DNA from: Ktedonobacteria bacterium brp13
GTDB lineage: Bacteria; Chloroflexota; Ktedonobacteria; Ktedonobacterales; Ktedonobacteraceae
Reading direction: 5' to 3'
DNA length: 64,000 nt
NCBI GenBank assembly: GCA_015099395.1
Contig: AP024096.1
Coordinates: 3,906,001 to 3,970,000, forward strand
This document shows, piece by piece, positions 1 through 9,874 of this stretch; the first letter of the stretch is position 1; the number at the start of each line of letters is the position of its first letter. Under the pieces are notes generated by a model that worked only from the letters and a program-made list of their open reading frames with translations, was not told where the DNA came from and searched no databases. Position numbers and translations under genes: made by a program.

Positions 1-5
1 ATTTC

Positions 6-1646
6 TCATGCAGAGAAATATAGAGGAAGGACCAGCTTCTGACTAGAGGTATCTAGGGACAAAGCGTGACGTCGCGCTGCGACATGAAAGCAGATGAAAA
101 TGGGCCCTATATGGGTCACTTTCTCTTTGCCAGAACATGTGGCACAACTCTGAATGATGACACCACCAGAAAGTGTATTTTTCGGTGATTCTGCCTCAAT
201 AGATTGCTTGTTACCACCTGGAGTTGTGCCCGATACCAGCGTTGAGTGTGAGGTAGGAGCTGAGGTTGGCTGCGAACTCGGTCTTGATACTGATGATGTT
301 GTAGCGGAGGACGTTGTAGCCGGTGCGTAGATGCGATAATTGCCGCTTACTTCTAGCAGGCCAAGCATATATAACATGCCGTCATAATAGCGCCATTGTC
401 CGCTGGGAATTGCGGCGTTCCAGAGGTTATCCACGAAGTTCCATTTCTGATTGTTGGTGGCCGCCAGGCTTGCAGTTGCCAGCATAGCGACCAATCCGGT
501 TGAATGGTCGGATGATAGTGGCGATCCCGTAAGTGAGAACTGGTTGCCCCTCTTGTGGGCTGTAAAGAATGTCTGTATGCGATCACTCTGCGTCTGCTCC
601 CAGGGATCTGCTGCGAACCAGGTGTAGTCAATGGCGATATTGCTGGCAACCCTCCACGCATCGAAACTAAAATTACCGTGGCCGCCCGTTGTATTCGCTG
701 AGCCATCGAAGTTGGCATAATCTGGAGCAAGACCAGTCTCAGGGTTAACAGTGCTTTGGAGAAATTGTCTGCTGCTGGTTGCTGCATCTGCCCAGAACTG
801 GTTATCATGCTGTGACCAGCGGGCCCAGAGCTCGTAAAATGCGGGTAACTGGTATGAGGGATCGGTGAATGTGGCTGTACGTGCGTAAGGCACGAAGACA
901 GGTTGCTTCTGTGCTGTATTGAACATAGCTGTTACACTGTTGACCGTCTTGTGATGCAGCATATTGTTGAGGATAGATTGTGCCGAAGCCTGATAATTAT
1001 AGATACCTTGCCCGTTGCCCCAACGGCCGGAGGCCATGAAAAGAGCCATGGCAAACCATTGATCGCCATCAGTGGCTGGGTAGTTATCGATAATGCTGCC
1101 ACTGGTCGTATTGTGCCAGGCAAAATAACCTTGAAAAGGACCACTGGGGTGGTACATATAGGTCATGGCCCAGGTCCAGAGGCGGTTGAACTCGTTCTGC
1201 TTATTCATCTGGACGGCGATCATCATACCATAGGACATACCTTCTGTTCGGACATCGTTATCTCCGATATCTTCAATGTAGGCCATGTTTGTACCGACAG
1301 GATAGTAGACACGTTGCGTGTTATTGTCTCCATAAAAAAGTTGTTGCCATGCCTCATTGAGCTTCTGTTGAATATCGCTGTTACTGTGACCACGTTCCGC
1401 AAAAAGATCGGGATAATTTCCGGTAGAAGATGGCATTCCTCGGCTGGATGTTGGTAAGAGGGAAGATATAGTAACCTTTATTGAAGAGAAATTCAGGACA
1501 ATGCCGGTAATAGAAATGATAAAAATCAATAGAAGGCTGATTAGCATGAGGAGAAGAGGAAGTGAAGAGCGCCGTATCATAATGAGAATTGGCCTTTCGT
1601 CCTTAAACAGTAAGATGAATACAAAGCGGTTCTTCACCTTTCTCAT
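6..1646 (-). CDS. Glycoside hydrolase family 8 enzyme, C-terminal domain broken
   Basis: Probably a secreted or membrane-anchored endo-glycanase of family GH8 (endoglucanase, chitosanase or xylanase type; substrate not decidable). After a basic start there is one hydrophobic segment (about residues 28-52), then the GH8 (alpha/alpha)6 core. The core has the TEGMSYGM motif with the general-acid Glu at 135 and ATDGDQWFA with Asp at 193. A Ser/Thr/Pro linker (about 440-475) leads into the start of a CBM6/35-like module (IEAESPKNTLSGG, then a Cys-x2-Cys). That module stops after about 30 residues and the last 40 codons look unrelated, so the C-terminus was probably replaced by a rearrangement near positions 1-115. 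Start could also be Met23. Catalytic core looks intact. Family call is from motifs only. Confidence 0.85.
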   Translation of the reverse strand: MRKVKNRFVFILLFKDERPILIMIRRSSLPLLLMLISLLLIFIISITGIVLNFSSIKVTISSLLPTSSRGMPSSTGNYPDLFAERGHSNSDIQQKLNEAWQQLFYGDNNTQRVYYPVGTNMAYIEDIGDNDVRTEGMSYGMMIAVQMNKQNEFNRLWTWAMTYMYHPSGPFQGYFAWHNTTSGSIIDNYPATDGDQWFAMALFMASGRWGNGQGIYNYQASAQSILNNMLHHKTVNSVTAMFNTAQKQPVFVPYARTATFTDPSYQLPAFYELWARWSQHDNQFWADAATSSRQFLQSTVNPETGLAPDYANFDGSANTTGGHGNFSFDAWRVASNIAIDYTWFAADPWEQTQSDRIQTFFTAHKRGNQFSLTGSPLSSDHSTGLVAMLATASLAATNNQKWNFVDNLWNAAIPSGQWRYYDGMLYMLGLLEVSGNYRIYAPATTSSATTSSVSRPSSQPTSAPTSHSTLVSGTTPGGNKQSIEAESPKNTLSGGVIIQSCATCSGKEKVTHIGPIFICFHVAARRHALSLDTSSQKLVLPLYFSA

Positions 1647-1794
1647 CGAGTTGTGATGGGCGAGTGATCTGATGCTTCATATGAAATTTGATCGGAAGTT
1701 GCTAACCCTTATTATTCTTTACCATATTGTGGGTTATGTGTCAAGTTATTCTTTTTACTATATAGTTTGAAATGACTGATTTGCTATACAATAA

Positions 1795-1826
1795 CTCTCC
1801 CACGACTGGGAAAAATCGTGGGAGAG
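1795..1826. other. 11-bp perfect hairpin between two minus-strand genes
   Basis: CTCTCCCACGA at 1795-1805 pairs perfectly with 1816-1826 around a 10-base loop. It lies 188 bases beyond the stop of the minus-strand gene at 2014 and upstream of the GH8 gene. It may be a terminator or a leader structure. No clear U-run follows on the minus strand, so the role is unassigned. The remaining 1647-2013 interval shows no gene. Confidence 0.45.
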
Positions 1827-2013
1827 AAAGCTTTCTCTCAGTAGAGTATACGGGTTCTGTTATTTGGGCGGGCCTCCTAAGAAGGCTCATTTCTTCACTC
1901 TACCGCAACTGACATCCACTCATAACTCAAAGCCCATACTCACGAACGCGAGCAGCGATTCTAGCTTCGACAGCTCTGTCACACTAACTGGAGATACTTG
2001 AACTGAACAAAGT

Positions 2014-2502
2014 CTACCAGTCAATCTGTTGTTTTATATGGTTGAAGAGCCTTTGAGTCACTGCGACCGTTTGGCCGTCTTTTAGTTTGAGCCGATAGAG
2101 CGTTCCATATTGACTAGAGTGGGCATGAGTGTGCTGGATCTGATCCCAGCGAACAGCTTGCAGAATGATCCGTCCTTCCTTAATATTCCACCTCGTGAGA
2201 ATCATTCCATGCTCATAAAGCATCTCTTTATTGCTACGACTCTTATAAGAAACATATGCTATAAACAGGAAAAAGAGGAGTGAAAAGACGACAAGGAGAA
2301 ATTTAATAGGACTATCAAGAGGGAAACCAGTAATGAAACTTTCAATGATTGCGAAGAGGATTAGCGCGGAAAAGAGAAGGAAAACCGCAAATCCTATCAC
2401 ATTTTGCATCGTGGATGAATAGCTGCTTTGAAAGCTGCCCAGTTGCTTTTCGATAGCGATTTGTTGAATGCTCTGTTGTTCTGTTTCTTGATCTGCTCTC
2501 AT
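2014..2502 (-). CDS. Small two-helix membrane protein, PH-like tail
   Basis: Unrecognised 162-residue protein. It has a polar N-terminus, two hydrophobic helices at about residues 37-57 and 67-87 separated by a short loop, then a soluble tail. The tail alternates strands (GMILTRWNIKEGRIIL, RLKLKDGQTVAV) in the manner of bacterial PH-like or DUF6585-type domains. The start follows a plausible AGGAGG-like site (minus strand, 2508-2514). No operon partner is visible. The membrane topology is read directly; the PH-like label is a guess. Confidence 0.6.
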   Translation of the reverse strand: MRADQETEQQSIQQIAIEKQLGSFQSSYSSTMQNVIGFAVFLLFSALILFAIIESFITGFPLDSPIKFLLVVFSLLFFLFIAYVSYKSRSNKEMLYEHGMILTRWNIKEGRIILQAVRWDQIQHTHAHSSQYGTLYRLKLKDGQTVAVTQRLFNHIKQQIDW

Positions 2503-2566
2503 CGCTGTCCTCCTCCGATTCTCAATCAGTGGGTTTGAGAAATATGCTCTATGCTAGAAGTAAAGG

Positions 2567-2605
2567 AGAGTTTATCATCACACCTTCATTCTTGCAACAC
2601 AACCC
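2567..2605. repeat. Solo terminal repeat of the IS6-type element
   Basis: These 39 bases match the right end of the IS6-type element at 21582-21620 with a single mismatch, including the terminal TTGCAACACAACCC. No transposase lies beside it. It is an orphan IS end left by deletion or abortive transposition, 65 bases upstream of the small membrane protein gene. Confidence 0.7.
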
Positions 2606-2867
2606 GCTCAGTTCTGACACTACCCTCAGAGCAACCTGATAAATTCTTTTCGGATCAAAAGCGATTTATATGACATCTGAGTAGTTATACTACTAGTAGA
2701 CTTTATTATTATGAGTTGGACAAGGACAATGACTATGGCAATGGCGCTCGCAGATCTTTATATGCAAGAGCGTGACACTCTTTTTTGAGCGGGTTGAATT
2801 GTTCTTGTTACAATGTTTATGCTTCTATTACTTTGGAGATACTTTGGAAAAGATTTCACGGCAAAAG

Positions 2868-5075
2868 ATGTCGGCGCACTTTATTTTGATGGGGTGCGCT
2901 GTAATTCTCGCATTAGTGGCATCATTGGTAGCCTATAGCATTCCATCTGTGTATGCTACACCAGGTAGTGGTCATCATACCTTGCCCGGCCAGGTGGCTC
3001 CGGCGCTCAAATCGTATAAGCTTGAACAGGCAACAAACAAAGGAAATCAACTTCAACTCTCAATCAGCCTCAACTTACGTAATCGTGATGCATTGACGGC
3101 GCTCATTGCAGCACAGAACGATCCAACCTCACCCTCTTATCATCACTATCTGACACCACAACAGTTTACTGCAACCTTCGGTCCAACGCAGGCAACAGTA
3201 GACAGTGTCGTGTCGTATTTGAAGAGTCAGGGGCTCAATGTCACATCCGTCGCATCCAATAACTTACTGATCAATGCGTCTGGATCGGTGGCCACTGCCG
3301 AGCAAGCCTTTGGGGTCACGCTGAACAATTATGTTCAAGGTGGTCGCACTGTCTACGCGCCAGCGTCTGCCCCAACAGTGCCTGATACGCTGGGCTCAGC
3401 GATCCTCTATATTGGAGGATTGGACAACCTTGCAACATATCATCATGCTGCCATTACAAGACAGAGCAAGCAAACGGCAAGCACTCACCCTGTTTACACA
3501 CCGGCAGAACTGCGTACCGCGTATGATGTAAATTCGCTCGCCAGTAACGGCGGCACGGGTGCTGGGCAGACGACAGCTCTTTTTGAGTTAGATGGCTATA
3601 ATCCCTCTGACATCGCGACCTACCTCAGTCAGTACAATCTCGGTCCCGCGAAATACTCGAATGTGCTCGTCGACGGAGCGACAAATACTCCGGGTAGTGG
3701 AGCTGTTGAGGTAGAACTGGATATGGAAGTTGCAGCGGCGCTAGCGCCAGATGCGACGCAGAAGATCTATATTGGTCCAAATTCTGTGACTGGCGTGAAT
3801 GATACCTACAACCAGATCGTGACCGACGACCAGGCAAAGGTGACCAGTATCAGTTGGGGTACCTGTGAGGCAGTTTCTGGTGATTCAGAGCTCATTACAC
3901 TGGACAATATCTTTGCGCAGGGCGCTGCTCAAGGTCAGGCATTCTTTGCCGCTGCTGGCGATTCAGGTGCCTATGATTGTAGTAGTGGTCTTAGTATTGG
4001 TCCACCCAGTCTGGCAGTTGACTCGCCCGCAGATGATCCGAATGTGGTTGGTGTTGGCGGCACAACCTTGAATCTTGGCACTGATGGTACCTACGGGAGT
4101 GAATCAGTGTGGAGCAACACAAGCAACGGCGAAGGTGGTGGTGGTGGTATCAGTGCCTACTTCACACGTCCAGCGTACCAGACTGGCACCAATCTCACGA
4201 ATCTCAATCGCGAAGTCCCCGATGTATCAGCGGATGCCGATCCAGCTACCGGGTATTCGCTCTACTGTACCCTGAATGATCCCATTTGCACGGGTGGCTG
4301 GTCCTCCGTCGGTGGTACAAGTGCAGCGGCCCCTCTATGGGCAGGTATTGCCACTGATCTGAATGAATATCTGGCGAATCAGGGTAAGGCAGTATTGGGT
4401 AGTGCCAGTGCCCGTCTGTATTCGCTCTACAACACCGCGCAGACCTATAGCGCATACCATGATATCACCACTGGTAATAATCTCTATTACTCGGCAACGG
4501 CAGGCTATGATACCGCCTCTGGAATGGGCACACCTGATGCCTGGAACATCGCGCGCGACCTGGCCAATGCAACGACTGGCGGTGGCAATAGTGGTCCGAC
4601 CCAACTTCTGAAGAATGGTACCTTTGATAGCGGTTCAACCTCGTGGACCGAGAGTTCGTCTGGCGAATATGAAATCGTGAATGCGACCAATCCTCATGCC
4701 GGAGGGAATAGTGCTGATCTCTGTGGCTACGCCACGTGCAATGACAGCATCTATCAAACAGTCACACTGCCCGCCACAACGAAAAAGGTTGTGCTCAGCT
4801 ATTGGGCCAATCTCAGCACCCAGCAGACAGCTAACCGCTGCGTTGACTACCTCTACGCACGTCTACGCACAAGTCGTGGGGCAATCATTGCAACACCAAA
4901 GACGCTTTGTAATACAAACGCCAAAGGGTGGACGCAGTATACCTTTGATGTAACATCGGCGCTGGCCAGATACGCTGGCAAGAGCATCGAAGTGGACTTC
5001 AGTGGCACCAACAATGCCACAGGAACAACCGACTTTTTTGTAGATGACGTCGCATTGAACGTCACTCAGTCCTAG
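2868..5075 (+). CDS. S53 family (sedolisin/kumamolisin) secreted peptidase
   Basis: Secreted serine-carboxyl peptidase acting outside the cell, usually at acid pH. The start at 2868 is preferred because it places a clean signal peptide first (MSAHFILMGCAVILALVA, ending near SVYA). An in-frame upstream start at 2772 adds 32 atypical residues. Numbering from 2772, the order is: pro-kumamolisin activation domain (about 70-215); catalytic domain with Glu313 and Asp317 in VEVELD; oxyanion Asp397 in GDSGAYD; nucleophile Ser517 in GGTSAAAP; a Ca-site region near DITTGNN; and a C-terminal beta-rich carbohydrate/adhesion-like domain of about 155 residues. All catalytic residues are present. It is followed 53 bases later by a co-oriented secreted protein gene. 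Confidence 0.93.
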   Translation: MSAHFILMGCAVILALVASLVAYSIPSVYATPGSGHHTLPGQVAPALKSYKLEQATNKGNQLQLSISLNLRNRDALTALIAAQNDPTSPSYHHYLTPQQFTATFGPTQATVDSVVSYLKSQGLNVTSVASNNLLINASGSVATAEQAFGVTLNNYVQGGRTVYAPASAPTVPDTLGSAILYIGGLDNLATYHHAAITRQSKQTASTHPVYTPAELRTAYDVNSLASNGGTGAGQTTALFELDGYNPSDIATYLSQYNLGPAKYSNVLVDGATNTPGSGAVEVELDMEVAAALAPDATQKIYIGPNSVTGVNDTYNQIVTDDQAKVTSISWGTCEAVSGDSELITLDNIFAQGAAQGQAFFAAAGDSGAYDCSSGLSIGPPSLAVDSPADDPNVVGVGGTTLNLGTDGTYGSESVWSNTSNGEGGGGGISAYFTRPAYQTGTNLTNLNREVPDVSADADPATGYSLYCTLNDPICTGGWSSVGGTSAAAPLWAGIATDLNEYLANQGKAVLGSASARLYSLYNTAQTYSAYHDITTGNNLYYSATAGYDTASGMGTPDAWNIARDLANATTGGGNSGPTQLLKNGTFDSGSTSWTESSSGEYEIVNATNPHAGGNSADLCGYATCNDSIYQTVTLPATTKKVVLSYWANLSTQQTANRCVDYLYARLRTSRGAIIATPKTLCNTNAKGWTQYTFDVTSALARYAGKSIEVDFSGTNNATGTTDFFVDDVALNVTQS

Positions 5076-5128
5076 TCCTGATGCTCATTGCAGCACGAGA
5101 TAGATGTTTTTAAACGAGGAGTTTATTC

Positions 5129-6373
5129 ATGCAACTACTTTCCTCCCCAGCACTGGCCTTCAAGGGGAGAGCCACAGGTTGGCACATACATTTCCCAAAG
5201 CTACTGCTGGTCGCGTTCCTGGTAGCGGGAGCCTTACTCGCCTTACTTGTTCCTTCCGCAGCCGAAGCGAAGGCAGGACCGATATCAACGCAGCCGATCC
5301 AGATCTCACAGCTGAACATGATCGACCAGCAACACGGCTGGGCGTTCAATCAGGATCAGACACGTCTCTATGCTACACAACAGGGTCCTGAACACTGGAC
5401 CGATGTAACGCCATCGCTGCTCACGACCACGACCAACAACACTATCACAGCCACATTTTTCCTGAATGCCACCCACGGGTATCTCGGCATTGTTACGCAA
5501 GATAACGTGATAGAGATGCTCAGCACCCAGGATGGCGGCAAGACCTGGCAGACAACAGCATTTCCGACGTTAACCGACGTCGTCAATATCCACCAGATCA
5601 CCTTTACTGATCCACAACACGGTTGGATCTCGTTCAACGCAGGCAGCCACCAACCGGGACAATTCAACGTCCTGCTGAGCAGCACCAGCGATGGCGGCAA
5701 AAGCTGGCAGACACTGTTTGACACCAACCAGAGTTCAACGATCCTGCCAATGCCCTTCAGCCTCAGCTGCACTTTCGCGTTTACCAGTCCACTCAACGGC
5801 TGGGCCACAGGTATCTGGCTCGCAGGAGACATCTATCTCTACTCCACACATGACGGAGGCAAGACCTGGAGTAAGGCCAACGTTACACCGATAAAAGGGG
5901 CCGCCGATAGCTATTTCACGCAAGACTACGGGCCTTACTGGCAGAACAAGCAATCTGGCACACTCTTCGTCAAATTTGATACAAGCGAGGGCAACGGAAT
6001 GCCCCACGTCACGGCCTATCAGACGCATGATGGCGGCAAAACCTGGATACTGGGACCATCATCGTCCGCCACCTCATTTCAGGAGTTCGTTGCATTGAAC
6101 TTCATCAACGCGCAGGACGGAGCGAGCTTTGGCTTCAATGGTCAGGGCCAGTATGTTCTCCATACCACCAGTACGGCAGGGCGAACCTGGCTCGTTATCA
6201 ATCCTACCGGACTGATACAGGCGCAGTCCGACTACCAGGTAGTGTCAGAGCTGACATTCCTCAACGCCCGGGCAGGCTGGGTGATCATCAAAGATGCACA
6301 GAACAATTTCAACTTGTTCCAGACCAACAACGGCGGTAAGAGCTGGAGTACGCTCCATCCTGTCGCCAACTAG
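5129..6373 (+). CDS. Secreted Asp-box (BNR/Ycf48-like) beta-propeller protein
   Basis: 414-residue exported protein. A hydrophobic N-terminal segment (about 25-47, LLVAFLVAGALLALLVPSAA) is followed by repeated Asp-box motifs of the S/T-x-DGGKTW type, at least five (QDGGKTW, SDGGKSW, two HDGGKTW, NNGGKSW). Such repeats form sialidase/Ycf48/sortilin-like propellers. They are structural and do not by themselves imply hydrolase activity; no sialidase arginine triad is evident. GAGGAG lies 9 bases before the ATG. It is probably co-transcribed with the S53 peptidase, suggesting a shared extracellular role. Confidence 0.8.
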   Translation: MQLLSSPALAFKGRATGWHIHFPKLLLVAFLVAGALLALLVPSAAEAKAGPISTQPIQISQLNMIDQQHGWAFNQDQTRLYATQQGPEHWTDVTPSLLTTTTNNTITATFFLNATHGYLGIVTQDNVIEMLSTQDGGKTWQTTAFPTLTDVVNIHQITFTDPQHGWISFNAGSHQPGQFNVLLSSTSDGGKSWQTLFDTNQSSTILPMPFSLSCTFAFTSPLNGWATGIWLAGDIYLYSTHDGGKTWSKANVTPIKGAADSYFTQDYGPYWQNKQSGTLFVKFDTSEGNGMPHVTAYQTHDGGKTWILGPSSSATSFQEFVALNFINAQDGASFGFNGQGQYVLHTTSTAGRTWLVINPTGLIQAQSDYQVVSELTFLNARAGWVIIKDAQNNFNLFQTNNGGKSWSTLHPVAN

Positions 6374-7006
6374 TCCAACTCTGTAGGTATAACGCCAACA
6401 TGCGGTATCAATGAGTCTGCATGTTGGCGCGCTCTCCAGGCTATACTTCCGGTTGTGTTGCAAGAAGTGAGCTGATCTGATGAAGTTGGCAAAAAAGAAC
6501 ACACGAGGGCTGCGTGTCGACCATACCACCATCTATCGTTATGCAATAGATAAACTAGATCTTTTGTCAATGGCTGAAGACGCTTAAAATGGAGAGGGAA
6601 GGACTCAGATTTTTAACTCGCGGCTTAGGAAACCGTTACCTGGCGTCCAGGCCCATCTAGCGATGTCTATCTCAGCTCAAAACCTCTGCAAAAGTGACCA
6701 TTGTTGTCTACTAATGGCTATCCTCAAAGCGGTCAGTTAAATGTCAAACATTCAAGCGCTCACGCGTCTTCTCATGCTGATTTACATCGCTGATTTTGAC
6801 GAGTCATTAGATGCTTAGGTTCCTCATGTTTGGGTGTATTCAGTTCTGCAAAGTTGAGTATCTGACAACATATAAAGCTGTGGGAGAAGACTGACATGAT
6901 TGCTCTTCTCAAGCTGATTTTTCTTGTTGGGTTTATTGCGTGTGCAAAAGATCGAGCGTCTAACTGTATAAAAGGTGAGAGGCGAGGCAACATGGGTTCT
7001 CTCCCA
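6374..7006. other. Intergenic stretch without recognisable gene
   Basis: About 630 bases separate the Asp-box gene from the end of the decayed STAND ATPase. Short open frames occur on both strands but none has a ribosome site plus recognisable protein character. I see no repeat or strong hairpin. Confidence 0.5.
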
Positions 7007-7929
7007 TCACGGAAACCACTTCCCGACCTCGATAATAGCCTGCACAGTTGCGACCAGCGCCTCTTTCTCTCCCAGTACTTCGATGACTGGAACCAGAGCC
7101 TCTATGTCGCACAGAAGATCAGAGCGGGTGCGAGCGGCCAAAATATGAATAGTTGCACACCAAAGAGGATACAGTTCGACAACAGGAAGTTGTTTTATAT
7201 GAGGAGCTAGTCCGGCCAGCGCCAGTGCTCGATTACGCTTACGGGCAATGGCACGTACAGCCACCAGGGCTTCTGGTAGCAAAGATGCTGGCAGGTAGGG
7301 AGCCAGTCCAACGAGCGCCTCTGCTCGCCTCGCCTCGCTTCATTTGATATCCGCCGAGCGTACGCTAATCCCTGGATAGGGGTCCACATTTCCCTGATAA
7401 CGAATGCTTTCAGCAAGGTTGGAGGGATATTGCTCACCAACACGTTGATCGAAGCGACGATGAGTGTGTAGCGACACTGTCGACTGATGGCTCGGCTCCG
7501 CTCTTGTGTGCTCAGCGCCAATGTATCAATTGCTTCGGCTTGTTTCCACGCGCGCATCAGGCCGCTGAGGAACCCATCGTAAGTGCCTTCGAGTGCCTCC
7601 CACACTCGCTGCCAGCCCTCACTGACCAGCGCATCAAAAAGATCTGGATGAGCGTCTCCCCACTCCAAGTGGGCACCGTAATATCGCACCAAGTAGGACG
7701 AAATCTTACCAGGATCGCGCTCATCACGGGTGAGTGTAGCCAGCATGTGTCTTCCATAGTCCAGGAAGCGTTGCTCCCATATCCGGCATTCGCGCTGGGA
7801 TAACTTCTCATAAAAGTATTGATTTAGTCGGGGATGGTTGAAGACGTAGCCTTGTTCTTTGATATCACCAACCACAAAGCGAGCCAGTGGTCGTAGCGCA
7901 TCTTCATCACGCCGTCGTAAGACCACCAA
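7007..7929 (-). pseudogene. C-terminal remnant of a repeat-containing STAND/NACHT-type ATPase
   Basis: The reading frame from 7929 encodes the winged-helix/helical part seen after the NTPase of large STAND proteins (GYVFNHPRLNQYFYEKLS) and then the start of LAPHLP-type helical repeats. Near 7325, in a run of GCGAG repeats, the frame shifts. The rest (ALVGLAPYLPASLLPEALVAV, later LAPHIKQLP) continues in another frame to a natural-looking end (VGKWFP) at 7007. The N-terminal NTPase half is absent; the sequence runs directly into a hydrolase pseudogene at about 7930. It has one frameshift plus a large 5' deletion, so it is non-functional. Family assignment is from remembered motif style, moderately sure. 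Confidence 0.7.
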
Positions 7930-8735
7930 GCCGTATCAGGAATCCGCTTAACCAGGATATTGGGTACCCATTGTTCTAGATCCTTAGTAAGTTCGATGTT
8001 CAATACGACATCTTGTTCACCCCATATCAAAAGTGTAGGAGCAATGATCTGTTTATCAACTTTCTTTGCACTTGCAGGGCTGAGCGAACTACGAAAGAGG
8101 GAATGATAATAATTGATACTGGCATGTAGGGCACCTGGCTTTTGTATGGCTTCTCTGTAGTGATCTAGTACCTCGGTTGGGAATGCTGCTTTTTGGAATG
8201 CTACCCGATGGATTATCTGAGCGATTAGGGTGGCATGATTACGTCCCAGCAAGTATTCCGGTAACCATGGTATTTGTAGGGCGAAGATATACCAACTCTT
8301 GCGCAATTGCTTCCATGTCTTGAGTTCGCGTTGCATGGCATCTGGATGAGGAGCGTTGAGCACTACCAACCGTTCAGTTAATTGTGGATATGTGATTGCA
8401 AAAAACCATGCAAGCGCTCCGCCCCAGTCGTGACCAATGATAATAGCCTTTTCGTATCCTAAACCCTTAATGAGCCCTACGATGTCCCGTAACAACGTTG
8501 GAACATCGTAGCCTCTGGATGGCTTATCCGTATCGTTATATCCACGTAAATCTGGTGCAACCACTGTATAGCCGGACTGAGCAAGCGACGGTATTTGCAG
8601 ACGTCATGAATACCAAAACTCCGGGAAGCCATGTAGCAAAATCACTAACGGACCCTCGCCCTGCGTTACATAGTGCATACGGATGCCATTCGTGATAGTG
8701 TCTTTATGTTGCCAGGTCTCTACTGTCTGAGTCAT
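7930..8735 (-). pseudogene. Alpha/beta hydrolase (epoxide hydrolase/haloalkane dehalogenase-like) with nonsense codon and lost C-terminus
   Basis: The natural start is the ATG at 8735 (MTQTVETWQHK). The oxyanion motif HGFPEFWYS is followed at 8604-8606 by an in-frame TGA exactly where relatives have Trp (FWYSW). Reading then continues in frame with VVAPDLRGY, the nucleophile elbow GHDWGG, the cap domain and the acid-strand region LLIWGEQD. The protein breaks at IPDTA, just where the catalytic His (DTSHW in relatives) is expected, and runs into the STAND ATPase remnant. A G-to-A nonsense mutation plus deletion of the catalytic His makes this dead. A GTG restart at 8564 could still yield a fragment. 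Confidence 0.85.
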
Positions 8736-8929
8736 AAGATAATCTTTCTCATTTTACTTTATATCCAAAAGAATGCCCTTATTATACGTCAGAAAGGGGG
8801 CTACGAAACTAGCCAAATCTCTCTGCTTTCAGACAAGCTGCTACAACAGCAGCTTTATAGAAGCGTAAATAGCATCGAAAAAGTCATCTCTACTGCTTTC
8901 GGCGACTTATTGGTGAAATCTTCATGAAA

Positions 8930-9554
8930 TTTTTATTGACATCTGTCGTTTCTGTTCGGCTGACGATAGGCTCGGGTGAGGATCGCGGGGTTACCCCGCC
9001 ACCCATCACTGCACTACGTCAAGGCACGACCTTGCGTGCGGGCAACGATCAGCGTCACCGCTCGCTCGACGAGATCATCGTCGATGCGTCCGGTGGCACA
9101 AGCGGCGATGAAGCGACTGGAGCGATCTTGGGCGAGGCACCCCCAGCGTTCACCGGCATCGGCTTCGTCAGGGGTTCTGTTTTTTTTTGCGCACGAACGA
9201 CCAAAACTCGTCAATTTCGACCGTCGAGAGGTGAAGATCCTGTGTAAAGACGGAGGTCAAGGCTTCCGCGTGCTCACTCGCACGTCGCAACCATTCGCCA
9301 ATCGTCTCATATTTGTGGCCGGTAATCTCTTCTGCCGCCCGCAAACTGCCCCGGCGCATCACGATTAACAGCGCCTGGGCCACTTCCGCAGCAGGAGTAT
9401 GCAAGTGATACATCGGTGTACCTGCGGTTGCGCCAAAGAAACGGCCACATCCACGGCAGTGATAGCGGCGGCGTCCGCCGCTACTGCCATTGCGAATGAC
9501 GTGCGGCTGTTCACACGCCGGATTGGGACAGCCTGGAAGGGATGGTAATGTCAT
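8930..9554 (-). pseudogene. IS1-type transposase, frameshifted and truncated
   Basis: The N-terminal zinc-ribbon part (CPNPAC, then CRGCGRFFG) and HTH segment (TGHKYETIGEWLRRA) run from 9554 into VEIDEFWSFV. At a run of nine A on the minus strand (about 9181-9189) the frame breaks. The continuation AKKNRTPDEADAGERWGCLA lies one frame over. A second lesion, TAG at 9014-9016, again replaces an expected Trp before CSDGWRG, and the element ends soon after. Removing one A from the run restores the first junction. Both insertion mutation and slippage-dependent expression are possible for the first lesion, but the second makes the copy non-functional. Confidence 0.8.
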
Positions 9555-9874
9555 GGTCAGTCCTCCTGACCTGTATTATACCACTTTTAAATAGAGTCAC
9601 TACCCAAAATTTGGTTCCAACACTAATTTTCCCGAACTAGTTTGTGCAAGCTAATGTATATCATGCAATATTGAACATTGTCAAGGAACAGAGGAACAGG
9701 GATGTAAATCGTCATAATCAGAGGGCATCTTTTCATCACAATCTGTGTCATCCTTATGTGACCTCGGGTAAGAGCGTGTTTTGCAATTGGGTAGCAGTCG
9801 TTTGACAAAACACGCTCCAACGTGGAGTAGCACTGTAGGATAGACGGTTGGCGATCTGTACAGGTTCTCACTAA

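Noticed and set aside
6896..7210. 104-codon plus-strand frame
   Set aside because: Overlaps the decayed STAND ATPase antisense and shows no protein-like composition.
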